A program made the translations under genes and the position numbers. Shown here piece after piece: positions 8,278 to 15,750 of a DNA stretch of 33,507 nt. Every line of letters begins with the position of its first letter. Positions within the stretch are counted from its first letter, which is position 1. Under the pieces are notes generated by a model. The model was not told where the DNA came from. It ran no database searches and was given only the letters and a program-made list of their open reading frames with translations. The stretch comes from Ignavibacteriales bacterium (GTDB taxonomy: Bacteria; Bacteroidota; Ignavibacteria; UBA10030; F1-140-MAGs086). The stretch lies in contig JAGXRH010000024.1 in the NCBI GenBank assembly GCA_018335975.1, positions 94,738 to 128,244 of the forward strand, read 5' to 3'.

Positions 8278-8424
8278 AACCTTAGTAGAAAATAATGTTC
8301 CACCGAAATAAACCTTATTACCTTACCCACCTGCGATAGACAGGTCTGTTCTTATTACAACATTTACTGAGGTAATAAGGGAATAAGGTAGAAACTCTGG
8401 AATGGAAATTTTTCTACGAAGGTT
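8278..8424. repeat. Family D palindromic element, copy D1, with a nested small palindrome
   Basis: Outer inverted ends are AACCTTAGTAGAAAA (8278-8292) and TTTTCTACGAAGGTT (8410-8424). Inside, CCTTATTACCTT (from 8312) pairs with AATAAGGGAATAAGG (about 8375-8389). In the middle of the inner stem sits a further short palindrome with ACCTG...CAGGT (about 8329-8346), absent from copy D2 at 13240-13344. The rest of the gap to 8540 shows only a weak hairpin (about 8425-8455) and no gene. Confidence 0.65.
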
Positions 8425-8540
8425 GATTGTCCAAAGGACTCTTTCGGACCTTCGAAGAATTTGATAAGGGTTTTTAAATTGCGGAACATCAGGTACACTT
8501 TCACCACACCGTTTTCATCGGGCGCGGGGTTCGCCACTTC

Positions 8541-11500
8541 TCACTTTCCCCTCAACACCCCCGCAATCGTTTCCAGCAGTACTTCTGCGCGATACGGTTT
8601 GGGCAAAAATTCATTCACGCCGGAGAGTTGTTCGAGATGTCCCTTTTCTACCAGTCCGCTTGCGCCGATGATTTTGATTTCGGGATTCATTTTCCGCAGG
8701 ACTTTTATGGTCGCAGGTCCATCCAGATTCGGCATCATCATATCAATCAGCACAAGGTGGATATCCTTTTTATTTTCTGCAAAGGCGGCGAGCGCTTCGG
8801 TTCCGTCCCCGGCAAGCAGAACGCGGTAGTTGTGGTCTTCCAGCGTCAGTTTTGTAATCTCCCGAATGGAAAATTCATCATCCACGATGAGGATGAGTTC
8901 ACCGTTCCCGCGCGTTATATCTTTACTCTTTTCAATCGCTTCGGCTTGCGATGATGTGGAGACAGGAAAGTACAGCGAAAACTTCGTGCCGTTGTTGGGT
9001 TCGCTGTACACGTTCAAAAAGCCGCCATGGCTTTTCACAATGGTTCGCACGGTGGAAAGTCCGAGTCCTGTTCCTTTCCCGATTTCCTTGGTTGTGAAAA
9101 ACGGGTCAAAGATTTTATCAATCAGTTCTTTCGGAATTCCCTCTCCTGTATCAGCAACAGTGATGTGCAAATACTCACCGGCGTGTGCATCAATATTCAT
9201 TCGCGCGGTGTTCTCATCCAGGAAAATATTTTCTGCCGTGAGCGAAAGCGTTCCCCCCTCCGGCATTGCATCGCGGGCGTTCACACATAAATTCATCAGC
9301 ACCTGATGGATTTGCGTTGCATCGCCGGAGATAAGTTTCAGGGTGTTCGGAATATCGGAAACGAGTTGGATATTTTTGGGAAATGTTTCGCGCATTATTT
9401 TTTCCATCTCCTTGAGCAGATGTTTCACCTGCAGGGCAATCTTTTCTCCTTCCGCGCCGCGCGCAAATAGCAATACTTGTTTTACAATATCCGCTCCCCG
9501 TTGCGCACTCGATTCCAAACGGTTAATCAGTTGCACGCTTCGTTCGTCGGGAAATCTTTTTTTCAGAATTTCGATAGCGAGCATTATCGGGGAAAGCACG
9601 TTGTTCAAGTCGTGGGCAATTCCTCCGGCAAGCGTTCCAATGCTTTCCATTCGTTGCGCCCGGAGAAATTGCTGTTCGAGTTGTTTCTTTTCCGTAACAT
9701 CCGTAAAGGAAACAACGACGCCTTTGATTTCTCCTTTTTCCACAACGGGAAATGAAGAATACTCGACCGGAAACGACGTTCCGTCTTTTTTCCAAAACAC
9801 TTCACCGGTTATCGTGCATCCGGTTGCCGTTTCGAATACTTTAAAGACCGGACAATCCTCGAGCGGGTACGCCAAACCATTTGCGTGCGTGTGATGCATT
9901 AACTCGTGGACATTTTTTCCGAGAATATCCTTCGCTTCCAGACCGAACATTTTTCGCGCCGATTTGTTAATGAATGTGCAATTCCCATTCGTATCAATCC
10001 CGTAAATTCCTTCTACGGTTGACTCCATCAACAACAACAAGTCGTTGGTTAATTTTTCCCGTTCTTGTTCTAATCGCTTTCGTTCGGTAATGTCGTTAAT
10101 CGAAACAATCCGTGCAGGTTTTTCATCGTACAGTATTGGTGAAGAAACGATTTCAACATCCATTACCGTTCCATCTTTCTTCTGGTGTTTCCAAATCCCC
10201 GAATCACGCTTTCGCTCCATCGAAGATAATTTTTGCATCAGTTTTGGTAAGTCTTCTTTCGGACGAATATCTAAAATGGTTTTGGAAAGAAATTCTTCCG
10301 CGCTGTAACCATAATGGGTGATTGCGGATTGATTGACTTTGCGAATATGTAATGTTGCATCATCCATTACATACATCGGCAGCGGATTGCTTTCAAATAA
10401 ATCGCGGTAGCGTTTTTCTGATTCTTCCAATTCATTTTGGCTTTGTTTATTAAGAATTGTATGAGCGATTTGCGATGAAACAAATTCCAGCATTTTCTTT
10501 TCCCGTTCACCGTACGCGGAGGGATTCGTATAATGCTGCACCACCATTACGCCGACCGTTTTCTTTTCTACGATAAGGGGAACGCCAAGCCAAATAGGTG
10601 CAGGAGCTCCGATGTTTTCTATTTCATTGCGTTCTGTCAACTCTTGTTGTTGTTCCGCATTGCAAAGAATTGATTCTCCCGTACGAAGAACGTATTCCGT
10701 TAGTCCTTTATGTAATGGTCTTGACGACGGTTGTTCATCAAATTCATCTTTGAAATAGGGAAAACTCAACTCGTTCTTTTTATCATCGAACAACGCGATA
10801 TAAAAATTCTCCGCCGGTAAAATTTCCTGAACAAACAAATGCGCGGCAAAATAGACTTCGTTGAGCGTTTCCGATTGGGAGGTAACTTGCGCAATGCGAT
10901 ATGCAACCTGTTGAAGTTTATCCGCTTGCTTTCGTTCGGTAATATCCCGCGCGGAGGCATAAATAATTTTACCAAACGGTGTTGAACGCCACTCAATCCA
11001 GCGATACGTTCCGTCTTTATGTTTATAACGATTGACAAAATCAAATATCTCTTTTTGCTCGGTTAAATCGGTAACCGCGGCAATGGTTGATGCAATATCA
11101 TCGGGGTGAATAAAATCAAAAAACTTTTTCCCCTCCATCTCCTGGACCGAATAGCCCAGCGTTTTCTCCCACTCCGGATTCAATCTGCGGAAATATCCAT
11201 CGGTATCCGCAATACATAAAAGGCCAAGACTGGTATTAAAAAACTTATTCAATTCTTCCGTTTTTGCTTTCAGGATTTCTTCTGCATTCTTTCTTTCGGT
11301 AATATCCTGCGCCGTTCCAAACAGACGAACGAGATTTCCGTTTTCATCCATTAGCGACGTTCCTGAACCAACGATAGAACGAATCTCCCCATCGGGAGTT
11401 ATGGAACGAAATTCAAGTTCGCCTGCATTTTTTCCGGAAGAAGTTTGTTCAAGCCATTGTAACATCGCTGGCGTATCATCGGGATGAATCAAGGATAAAA

Positions 11501-12821
11501 AATTTTCTATCGAAAGGGAAAATTTATCTGGCGACACTCCATACACATCGTACATTTCGTTTGTCCACAATAATTTATTTTCCATCGGCACAAATTCCCA
11601 ACTTCCGAGTCGAGCGATGCGTTGCGCTTCGGTCAGTAATTTTTGTTGTGCCTGAAATTCTATTTCAATGCGTTTGCGTTCGGTAATATCCTGGAACATT
11701 GTCAACAGGAATTTTTCGTTATTGTATTTGATGAGTTCTATACTGCCAAGAACCCAAATTATCGCACCGGATTTTGCTCGCATTTCTGCTTCAAAATCTT
11801 GAACACGTCCTTTCGCCTGTAAAATCGAAATCATATTCAATCGCGCTTCCGGGTTTACCCAGATATTTAAATTATTTCCCGTTTCCCCGATAGATTCTTC
11901 TCTCTCATACCCAAACAATTGAAGAAAGAATTCATTGACGTCAATGATTATTCCATCCTTCAACGAAGATAAACTCATTCCCATCGGGCTGGTTCTGAAA
12001 ATTTTTTCAAAGCGTTGTTCGGCAATGCGGGTTTCTTCCTCGATGCGTTTGCGTTCAGTTATATCGCGACCTATGCCAAACACGCCAACAATATTTCCTT
12101 TTTCCACCTGCACGCTTGTCGTAAAATCGCCGATAACGTACGATTGCGTTTTCGTGCGAATGCGGTATTCTGCGTGCTGAACGTGTTCTCCCCGTTGATG
12201 CTGTTGAAATTGCGCTAACGCATTTGGCACATCGTCGGGATGAAGAAGTTCGATGAATGATTTTCCGAGCCATTCGCTTTCTTTCCAACCGGTAATGGTT
12301 TCAAACGCGGGATTGAGCGAAGTAAAATTTCCTTCGAGCGAAATGGTGAAGATAACATCTATGGCATTATCAATAAGACTGCGGTAACGGCGTTCACTTT
12401 CGTAGTGGTTTCGCTCCAGCATTTTTTCTCTGGAAACATCAACAAACGTTGCGGTTAAACATTGTTTCGTGTCGCACTCGATAATGGAAGCCGAAGCGAG
12501 AATGGTGCGCAGCATTCCCGATTTGGTACGCGCTTCCTTTTCAATGTTTTCTACTTTACCGGTGTGTTGTATCCTCTCAAGAAATTCTTCGCGACCAAAC
12601 GGACTCACCCACATATCGAGTTCGAACACTGTGCGACCGAGAACTTCCTCGAGCGAGGATTCCATCAATCGTAAAAAACTATTGTTGACGTGGAGAATTT
12701 TTCCCGTCGGAAGTTCGGCGATAGTTTTTGCCAACGGACTTTCGTAAAATGCTTTGCGGAACATTTCTCCGTTTTGATGAGCGGGCGGTTGTACTTCTTG
12801 GTATTTAGTTTTGTTGTTCAT
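8541..12821 (-). CDS. Giant cytoplasmic hybrid sensor histidine kinase (7 PAS, GAF, HisKA, HATPase, receiver)
   Basis: 1426 residues with no signal peptide or membrane segment, so a soluble sensor. In order: five PAS/PAC modules (about 17-135, 140-260, 265-385, 390-515, 520-640; most end in a DITERK linker), a GAF domain (about 645-800), two more PAS modules (about 805-930 and 935-1055), and a HisKA helix with phospho-acceptor His1070 (GGIAHDLNN). An HATPase follows, with the N box NLCVNARDAM and G boxes DTGEGIP and GKGTGLGLS. A C-terminal receiver (about 1305-1424) has acidic residues DDE, phospho-acceptor Asp1360 (LIDMMMP) and the conserved Lys in LPKPY. The kinase probably autophosphorylates and relays to its own receiver. 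No output domain is attached, so a separate regulator is needed; the receiver-only protein at 14144-14554 is a candidate. Some PAS modules may bind flavin, haem or nothing; the sequence does not decide. Confidence 0.95.
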   Translation of the reverse strand: MNNKTKYQEVQPPAHQNGEMFRKAFYESPLAKTIAELPTGKILHVNNSFLRLMESSLEEVLGRTVFELDMWVSPFGREEFLERIQHTGKVENIEKEARTKSGMLRTILASASIIECDTKQCLTATFVDVSREKMLERNHYESERRYRSLIDNAIDVIFTISLEGNFTSLNPAFETITGWKESEWLGKSFIELLHPDDVPNALAQFQQHQRGEHVQHAEYRIRTKTQSYVIGDFTTSVQVEKGNIVGVFGIGRDITERKRIEEETRIAEQRFEKIFRTSPMGMSLSSLKDGIIIDVNEFFLQLFGYEREESIGETGNNLNIWVNPEARLNMISILQAKGRVQDFEAEMRAKSGAIIWVLGSIELIKYNNEKFLLTMFQDITERKRIEIEFQAQQKLLTEAQRIARLGSWEFVPMENKLLWTNEMYDVYGVSPDKFSLSIENFLSLIHPDDTPAMLQWLEQTSSGKNAGELEFRSITPDGEIRSIVGSGTSLMDENGNLVRLFGTAQDITERKNAEEILKAKTEELNKFFNTSLGLLCIADTDGYFRRLNPEWEKTLGYSVQEMEGKKFFDFIHPDDIASTIAAVTDLTEQKEIFDFVNRYKHKDGTYRWIEWRSTPFGKIIYASARDITERKQADKLQQVAYRIAQVTSQSETLNEVYFAAHLFVQEILPAENFYIALFDDKKNELSFPYFKDEFDEQPSSRPLHKGLTEYVLRTGESILCNAEQQQELTERNEIENIGAPAPIWLGVPLIVEKKTVGVMVVQHYTNPSAYGEREKKMLEFVSSQIAHTILNKQSQNELEESEKRYRDLFESNPLPMYVMDDATLHIRKVNQSAITHYGYSAEEFLSKTILDIRPKEDLPKLMQKLSSMERKRDSGIWKHQKKDGTVMDVEIVSSPILYDEKPARIVSINDITERKRLEQEREKLTNDLLLLMESTVEGIYGIDTNGNCTFINKSARKMFGLEAKDILGKNVHELMHHTHANGLAYPLEDCPVFKVFETATGCTITGEVFWKKDGTSFPVEYSSFPVVEKGEIKGVVVSFTDVTEKKQLEQQFLRAQRMESIGTLAGGIAHDLNNVLSPIMLAIEILKKRFPDERSVQLINRLESSAQRGADIVKQVLLFARGAEGEKIALQVKHLLKEMEKIMRETFPKNIQLVSDIPNTLKLISGDATQIHQVLMNLCVNARDAMPEGGTLSLTAENIFLDENTARMNIDAHAGEYLHITVADTGEGIPKELIDKIFDPFFTTKEIGKGTGLGLSTVRTIVKSHGGFLNVYSEPNNGTKFSLYFPVSTSSQAEAIEKSKDITRGNGELILIVDDEFSIREITKLTLEDHNYRVLLAGDGTEALAAFAENKKDIHLVLIDMMMPNLDGPATIKVLRKMNPEIKIIGASGLVEKGHLEQLSGVNEFLPKPYRAEVLLETIAGVLRGK

Positions 12822-12905
12822 TTGTCAAATAATCTGTGAATCGGTGGTAAAAAAATGTAGCGAATTATTCATTGTCTGCTAATGCATAGTCTGTGCGTTT
12901 TGTTT

Positions 12906-12948
12906 GATGCTACGCACTTTTGAGTGCGTAGCATCCGATTGTTTTTTT
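12906..12948 (+). terminator. Strong orphan terminator-like hairpin
   Basis: GATGCTACGCACT (12906-12918) and AGTGCGTAGCATC (12923-12935) form a perfect 13-bp stem with a TTTG tetraloop. CGATTG and seven Ts follow (to 12948). This has the form of an intrinsic terminator on the plus strand, yet no plus-strand gene ends upstream; the kinase gene points the other way. It may end a short untranslated transcript or be a mobile palindrome that looks like a terminator. Confidence 0.5.
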
Positions 12949-12997
12949 GTGTTGATGAAAGGAGAACCGTATGTTTGAATTTAACCGTAGTAGAAAA
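12944..12997 (+). repeat. Direct repeat R, copy 1, ending in the left end of a family D element
   Basis: About 54 bases, shared with roughly 85 percent identity by 13201-13254. Both contain TTTTGTGTTGATGAAA, ATGTTTGAATTTAACC and TAGTAGAAAA. The last 15 bases match the outer end of the D elements (AACCGTAGTAGAAAA, 12983-12997), but no matching right end follows; an IS200-derived unit begins 7 bp later, so this D copy appears cut short. Confidence 0.6.
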
Positions 12998-13004
12998 TTG
13001 TCTT

Positions 13005-13130
13005 AACCCCAAACTTCAGTTTGGGGATTGATGAACTGTTTCCATCTCTCTGGGCTTTAGCCCAATCCTCTGTGGCTAAAGCCACGTGAAGAAGGGAGAT
13101 GTTCTTCTCCCCACGATAAATCGTGGGGTT
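13005..13130 (+). mobile_element. Transposase-less relative of the IS200-type element, unit 0
   Basis: 126 bp. The left hairpin CCCCAAACTTCAGTTTGGGG (13007-13026) and right hairpin CCCCACGATAAATCGTGGGG (13109-13128) occupy the same places as in the transposase-bearing element at 15086-15632; the right hairpin is identical. Inside are TGGGCTTTAGCCCA (13051-13064) and GTGGCTAAAGCCAC (13072-13085), the subterminal inverted pair also seen in that element. There is no open frame. It lies 2 kb from the other copies, so it is not merely part of the tandem array. Confidence 0.75.
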
Positions 13131-13200
13131 ATTTCAATATTCTTATTCGTACCATCAGTAAGGAAATGAAAATAATCCTGTTTAATTTTTTGTTGTGTAA

Positions 13201-13254
13201 ATTTTGTGTTGATGAAATGAGAGTCTTATGTTTGAATTTAACCTTAGTAGAAAA
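13201..13254 (+). repeat. Direct repeat R, copy 2
   Basis: Second copy of the repeat at 12944-12997. It runs directly into the intact D2 palindrome. The two R copies enclose unit 0, so the arrangement R - unit 0 - R could have arisen by duplication of the R/D segment around an insertion. Confidence 0.55.
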
Positions 13255-13344
13255 CAAAAAAAATCTTATCACAACCTTATTACCTTGTTTAAATGAAATA
13301 AGGGAATAAGGTGTTAATGGTGTGGTTCATTTTCTATTAAGGTT
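13240..13344. repeat. Family D palindromic element, copy D2
   Basis: The ends AACCTTAGTAGAAAA (13240-13254) and TTTTCTATTAAGGTT (13330-13344) are inverted copies with two mismatches. The inner stem is CCTTATTACCTT with AATAAGGGAATAAGG, as in D1 but without the extra palindrome. D1 and D2 lie on opposite sides of the giant kinase gene. Confidence 0.65.
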
Positions 13345-13363
13345 GATAAAATAGTTGTTTTCC

Positions 13364-13381
13364 ATCCCGACAAGTCGGGAT
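13364..13381. repeat. Short perfect palindrome ATCCCGAC-AA-GTCGGGAT
   Basis: An 8-bp stem with an AA loop. It is followed by a smaller one (AGACC...GGTCT, about 13398-13413). No gene is nearby in either direction. It is one of several unrelated short palindromes packed into 12.9-14.1 kb. Confidence 0.55.
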
Positions 13382-13540
13382 TGTTCCATTCTTTCAAGAC
13401 CGTTTATGGTCTCGGAAATGAATGTTGATTTCTTCAAAATTATTCTTAAAATATCTGTCTTGCGTAACATCAGTCAATAATTTATCAGCGAAATGCTATT
13501 TTTAAGCAGAAAACGCCGTTCTGGGTTTGCTGGGAATTCC

Positions 13541-13750
13541 CGTGAACACTCCACGGACTCCCTTGGAAGTTCCACGGACTCCCGCGAATGCTCCACGGAT
13601 TCCCTTGGAAGTTCCACGGACTCCCGTGAACACTCCACGGACTCCCTTGGAAGTTCCACGAACTCCCGTGAACACTCTACGGATTCCCTCGGAAGTTCCA
13701 CGGACTCCCGTGAACACTCCACGGATTCCCTCGGAAGTTCCACGGACTCT
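13541..13750. repeat. Minisatellite: ten 21-bp units (five 42-bp pairs)
   Basis: Ten consecutive 21-base units fill exactly 210 bp. Odd units start CGTGAACAC (the third CGCGAATGC), even units CTTGGAAGT or CTCGGAAGT; each ends TCCACGGACTCC or a one- or two-base variant. The higher-order period is therefore 42 bp. Because 21 is a multiple of three and the unit has few stops, long frames open on both strands (for example a minus frame repeating ESVELPRESVECSR); I regard these as by-products. The units are not separated by unique spacers, so this is not a CRISPR array. Each unit can form a weak hairpin between its ACGG and CCGT segments. Confidence 0.9.
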
Positions 13751-13783
13751 TGAGGTTGTGTGATAATCCTAAAATTCGTCTTC

Positions 13784-13858
13784 CCGAGCGAAGTCGAGGG
13801 ATAAATTTCCACGAAAAACCGCCTTCGACTCTTGCCTGCGGCAAGCAGGTCGCTCAGG
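13784..13858. repeat. Inverted repeat interrupted by an inserted palindrome
   Basis: The left arm CCGAGCGAAGTCGAGG (13784-13799) is the approximate reverse complement of a right arm in two pieces, CCTTCGACT (13822-13830) and CGCTCAGG (13851-13858). The 20 bases between the pieces (13831-13850) contain CTTGCC-TGC-GGCAAG, a separate palindrome. The simplest reading is a small palindromic element inserted into the arm of another. Confidence 0.55.
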
Positions 13859-13888
13859 TGACGTATGTTGGTGTTTTCACACATTCTC

Positions 13889-13904
13889 TAAATCGTGGGG
13901 TTAT
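13889..13904 (+). repeat. Remnant of the right end of an IS200-derived unit
   Basis: TAAATCGTGGGGTTAT matches the loop and right half of the conserved right-end hairpin of the units at 13109 and 15611-16377. No left half or unit body precedes it. Confidence 0.5.
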
Positions 13905-13927
13905 ATAAAAAGCCAATTTATAAAAGA

Positions 13928-14009
13928 GATTGCTTCGCCGAGCCATTAGGTGTACCAGGGTAAATACAATCATAACAGATTTAGCAGGGAAACTAAACGC
14001 GAAGCAATC
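13928..14009. repeat. Inverted repeat GATTGCTTCGC ... GCGAAGCAATC
   Basis: Perfect 11-base arms at 13928-13938 and 13999-14009 around a 60-base centre. This is a further palindromic element with no coding content; the 60-codon frame across it is not supported. Confidence 0.55.
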
Positions 14010-14092
14010 ATCTTCATTTATTCACATTACTAATCCCTATGAGAAGATTAGCACTCGTGGAGGAATCGAAGTTCCGATTCTCAACTCGGTTG

Positions 14093-14133
14093 AAAAATGG
14101 AGTCCGCGTTGAAAATATAACGTGGACTCCATT
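14093..14133 (-). terminator. Intrinsic terminator of the CheY-like gene
   Basis: Read on the minus strand, AATGGAGTCCACGTT (14133-14119) pairs with the complementary arm at 14110-14096 (one mismatch), with an 8-base AT loop; five Ts follow (14097-14093). It starts 11 bases after the stop codon of the receiver gene. Confidence 0.8.
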
Positions 14134-14143
14134 GAGTACTTTT

Positions 14144-14554
14144 TCAGACATTCGCTGTTTTTCTTGCCGCGCTGCGAATCGCAGGCAATAAATCTTTATC
14201 GAGAAATATTTTCTGCACATAATTTGCGGCGCCGCACTCTTTTGCCGCCTGAACATATTCTCGATTACTGAACGACGAGAGGAAAATAACTTTCACGCCC
14301 GGGTGTTCGGTCTGTAATCGGCGCGCCGTTTCGATACCGTTGAGTTTCGGCATTCGCATATCGAGGAGAACGATTTCGGGCTGTAACATTTTTGTTTGTT
14401 CGAGCGCGGCAACTCCATCTTCCACCTCTCCGACCACGTGCATATCGGGTTCGGCGCAGAGTCGTTCGGCGAGCATTTCACGGAAGAGTTCGCTATCGTC
14501 TGCAATAAGGATTTTGTGCTTCATAGATTTTTCGGTTGAATTATTGTTTTCCAT
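14144..14554 (-). CDS. CheY-like single-domain response regulator
   Basis: 136 residues, a lone receiver domain. Metal-binding acids are Asp19-Asp20 (IADDSE), the phospho-acceptor is Asp65 (LLDMRMP), the switch Ser/Thr lies in FLSS (about 93-94) and the conserved Lys is 115 (YVQK). The sequence is close to the receiver part of NarL/LuxR-type regulators (VVGEVEDGVAAL, MPKLNGIE), yet no DNA-binding domain follows and the gene ends in its own terminator. It would be phosphorylated by a histidine kinase and act through protein contacts. It lies upstream of the giant hybrid kinase on the same strand but 1.3 kb of repeats separate them, so the pairing is only a guess. ATG 14524 (MKHKILIADD) is an alternative start closer to the domain edge; neither start has a clear ribosome-binding site. 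Confidence 0.85.
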   Translation of the reverse strand: MENNNSTEKSMKHKILIADDSELFREMLAERLCAEPDMHVVGEVEDGVAALEQTKMLQPEIVLLDMRMPKLNGIETARRLQTEHPGVKVIFLSSFSNREYVQAAKECGAANYVQKIFLDKDLLPAIRSAARKTANV

Positions 14555-14681
14555 CGGTTGTTCGGTTTTGATGTGTACAAGTTATCGTTTTAGACCATAC
14601 ACATCAATCAGGAAAACACTGATTTTTAGTAGGGAAATGGATGAGAAGTTTGTAAGGGGGAAGAAAGTGACGATTCGAATA

Positions 14682-14753
14682 GCGAATTTACGAATGGAAT
14701 TTTCTGAGGATTTCGCAAATTCGTAATGATTCGTTATTCGCACTATTTTTTTT
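14682..14753 (+). other. AT-rich inverted repeat followed by a T-tract
   Basis: GCGAATTTACGAAT (14682-14695) pairs approximately with ATTCGTTATTCGC (14729-14741); eight Ts follow shortly after (about 14745-14753). It lies between the divergent receiver gene and small gene 14863. It could end a short plus-strand transcript or be an interspersed palindrome. I see nothing else definite in the 308-bp gap 14555-14862, which must contain promoters for both divergent genes. Confidence 0.4.
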
Positions 14754-14862
14754 CTTATCTTTTGCCCGTGAAAAAACAGACGAAATACCACCTTGATGTT
14801 CGGATTGATACCTTGACGAACAGTATTATTCCTTATTCAAAAATATTTTCAATTATAAACAT

Positions 14863-15057
14863 ATGGGACTAATTCGAGAACCGAAAAATATTGATTTGGT
14901 TGTTGCTCCTTCCATCTTAACAAACGAAGACAAACAAATGATTAGCAAAATAATTGCTGATTACAAACGGACGAAAAAAACACCAACCCTTTCCGAATCC
15001 AAAAGATTACGGGTTCGCAAATCCATTTTGCGAAGGACTGAACGAGTACTTTCGTGA
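14863..15057 (+). CDS. Small basic protein of unknown function
   Basis: 64 residues, with 'MGLIREPKNIDLVVAPSILTNEDKQMISKI' style content: a conserved-looking N-terminus, a central helix (EDKQMISKIIADYKRTKK) and an arginine-rich C-terminal helix (SKRLRVRKSILRRTERVLS). There is no signal peptide or membrane segment. The balanced amino-acid use and the start just after an AT-rich leader make it a plausible real gene. A role in nucleic-acid binding is possible from its charge but unproven. It ends 29 bp before the IS200-type element, which may have cut off a longer original context. Confidence 0.5.
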   Translation: MGLIREPKNIDLVVAPSILTNEDKQMISKIIADYKRTKKTPTLSESKRLRVRKSILRRTERVLS

Positions 15058-15085
15058 TGTTGTTCTTCACAAATAATCCTGCATA

Positions 15086-15632
15086 AACCCCATGCTTCAG
15101 CATGGGGAATGGGACACAAAATACGAATGGCTTTAGCCCTGAATAATAACTACAATGTCACACGTTAAAATTTGGATTCACGCAGTTTGGGGAACGAAGA
15201 ACCGTGAGCGAGTTCTCACTAAAGACGTTCGAGCACAACTATTCCAACATATTCGCGAGAACGCAAAAGAGAAGCAGTTGTATATTGATTTTATTAACGG
15301 AGATGTTGACCACGTACACTGTTTGTTAGCATTAAATGCTGATATGACAATTGCAAAGGTTATGCAATTGATAAAAGGAGAATCAGCGCATTGGGCAAAT
15401 GAGAACACCCTTCTGAAACAGAAATTAGAATGGGCGGATGAGTACTTTGCGGTATCGGTGAGTGAGTCAATGATTAATAAAGTTCGGGAGTATATCAAAA
15501 ATCAAGAAGAGCATCATAAAAAATTGACATTTAAGGATGAGTATGATGAATTTATTACGAAGTACGGATTTCATCGTCATGGCTAAAGCCAGTTTCTCTC
15601 GTATTGTTGTCCCCACGATAAATCGTGGGGTT
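15086..15632 (+). mobile_element. IS200-type insertion sequence, complete (unit 1)
   Basis: 547 bp from AACCCC to GGGGTT. The left-end hairpin is CCCCATGCTTCAGCATGGGG (15088-15107) and the right-end hairpin CCCCACGATAAATCGTGGGG (15611-15630). Subterminal GGCTTTAGCC (15129-15138) and GGCTAAAGCC (15581-15590) are an inverted pair; the second overlaps the tnpA stop codon. There are no long terminal inverted repeats and no obvious target duplication, as expected for single-strand 'peel and paste' HUH elements. No tnpB is present, so it is of IS200 and not IS605 layout. The left flank CTGCATAA recurs before units 3 and 4. Confidence 0.9.
15155..15586 (+). CDS. tnpA: IS200/IS605-family Y1 HUH transposase TnpA
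   Basis: 143 residues, the full usual length. The family nicks single-stranded DNA at element ends through a tyrosine and joins the ends after recognising subterminal hairpins. The HUH metal-binding motif is His53-Val-His55 (VDHVHCLL). The catalytic tyrosine is most likely Tyr113 (REYIKNQEEHH), in the alpha-helix where the family carries it, followed by the usual glutamine. The N-terminal strand (KIWIHAVWGTKNRE) is also typical. It starts at the ATG shortly after the left-end structure, and its last codons lie inside the right subterminal repeat. No frameshift or missing catalytic residue is seen, so the protein could be active. Confidence 0.95.
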   Translation: MSHVKIWIHAVWGTKNRERVLTKDVRAQLFQHIRENAKEKQLYIDFINGDVDHVHCLLALNADMTIAKVMQLIKGESAHWANENTLLKQKLEWADEYFAVSVSESMINKVREYIKNQEEHHKKLTFKDEYDEFITKYGFHRHG

Positions 15633-15750
15633 ACAGGACTTTTATTAAGAAGTATGTTTCCCACAAATCGTGGGGTTTTGCAAAATAATTCACCGCCGAT
15701 TATTTCCTTTTGTAGAGCATCTTCTTGACGAAGAGAAATTCATTTGAATC

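Noticed and set aside
9343..9894. 183-residue plus-strand frame opposite the giant kinase
   Set aside because: It is the antisense shadow of the HisKA/PAS region, rich in serine/phenylalanine as expected from a reverse complement; no independent evidence.
13541..13750. Possible CRISPR array
   Set aside because: The units are contiguous with no unique spacers, and there are no cas genes in the window.
13474..13884. Minus-strand 136-residue frame with ESVELPRESVECSR repeats, and plus-strand frames across the same interval
   Set aside because: The frames exist because the 21-bp unit is a multiple of three and has no stop in several frames; the ends read through other repeats, and both strands are equally open. 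Kept as a repeat, not as genes.
15086..15632. Bacterial REP-associated (RAYT) system instead of IS200
   Set aside because: The transposase is flanked by its own end hairpins and the unit structure matches a complete short IS200-type element; REP-type usage of the satellites remains possible but is not needed to explain them.
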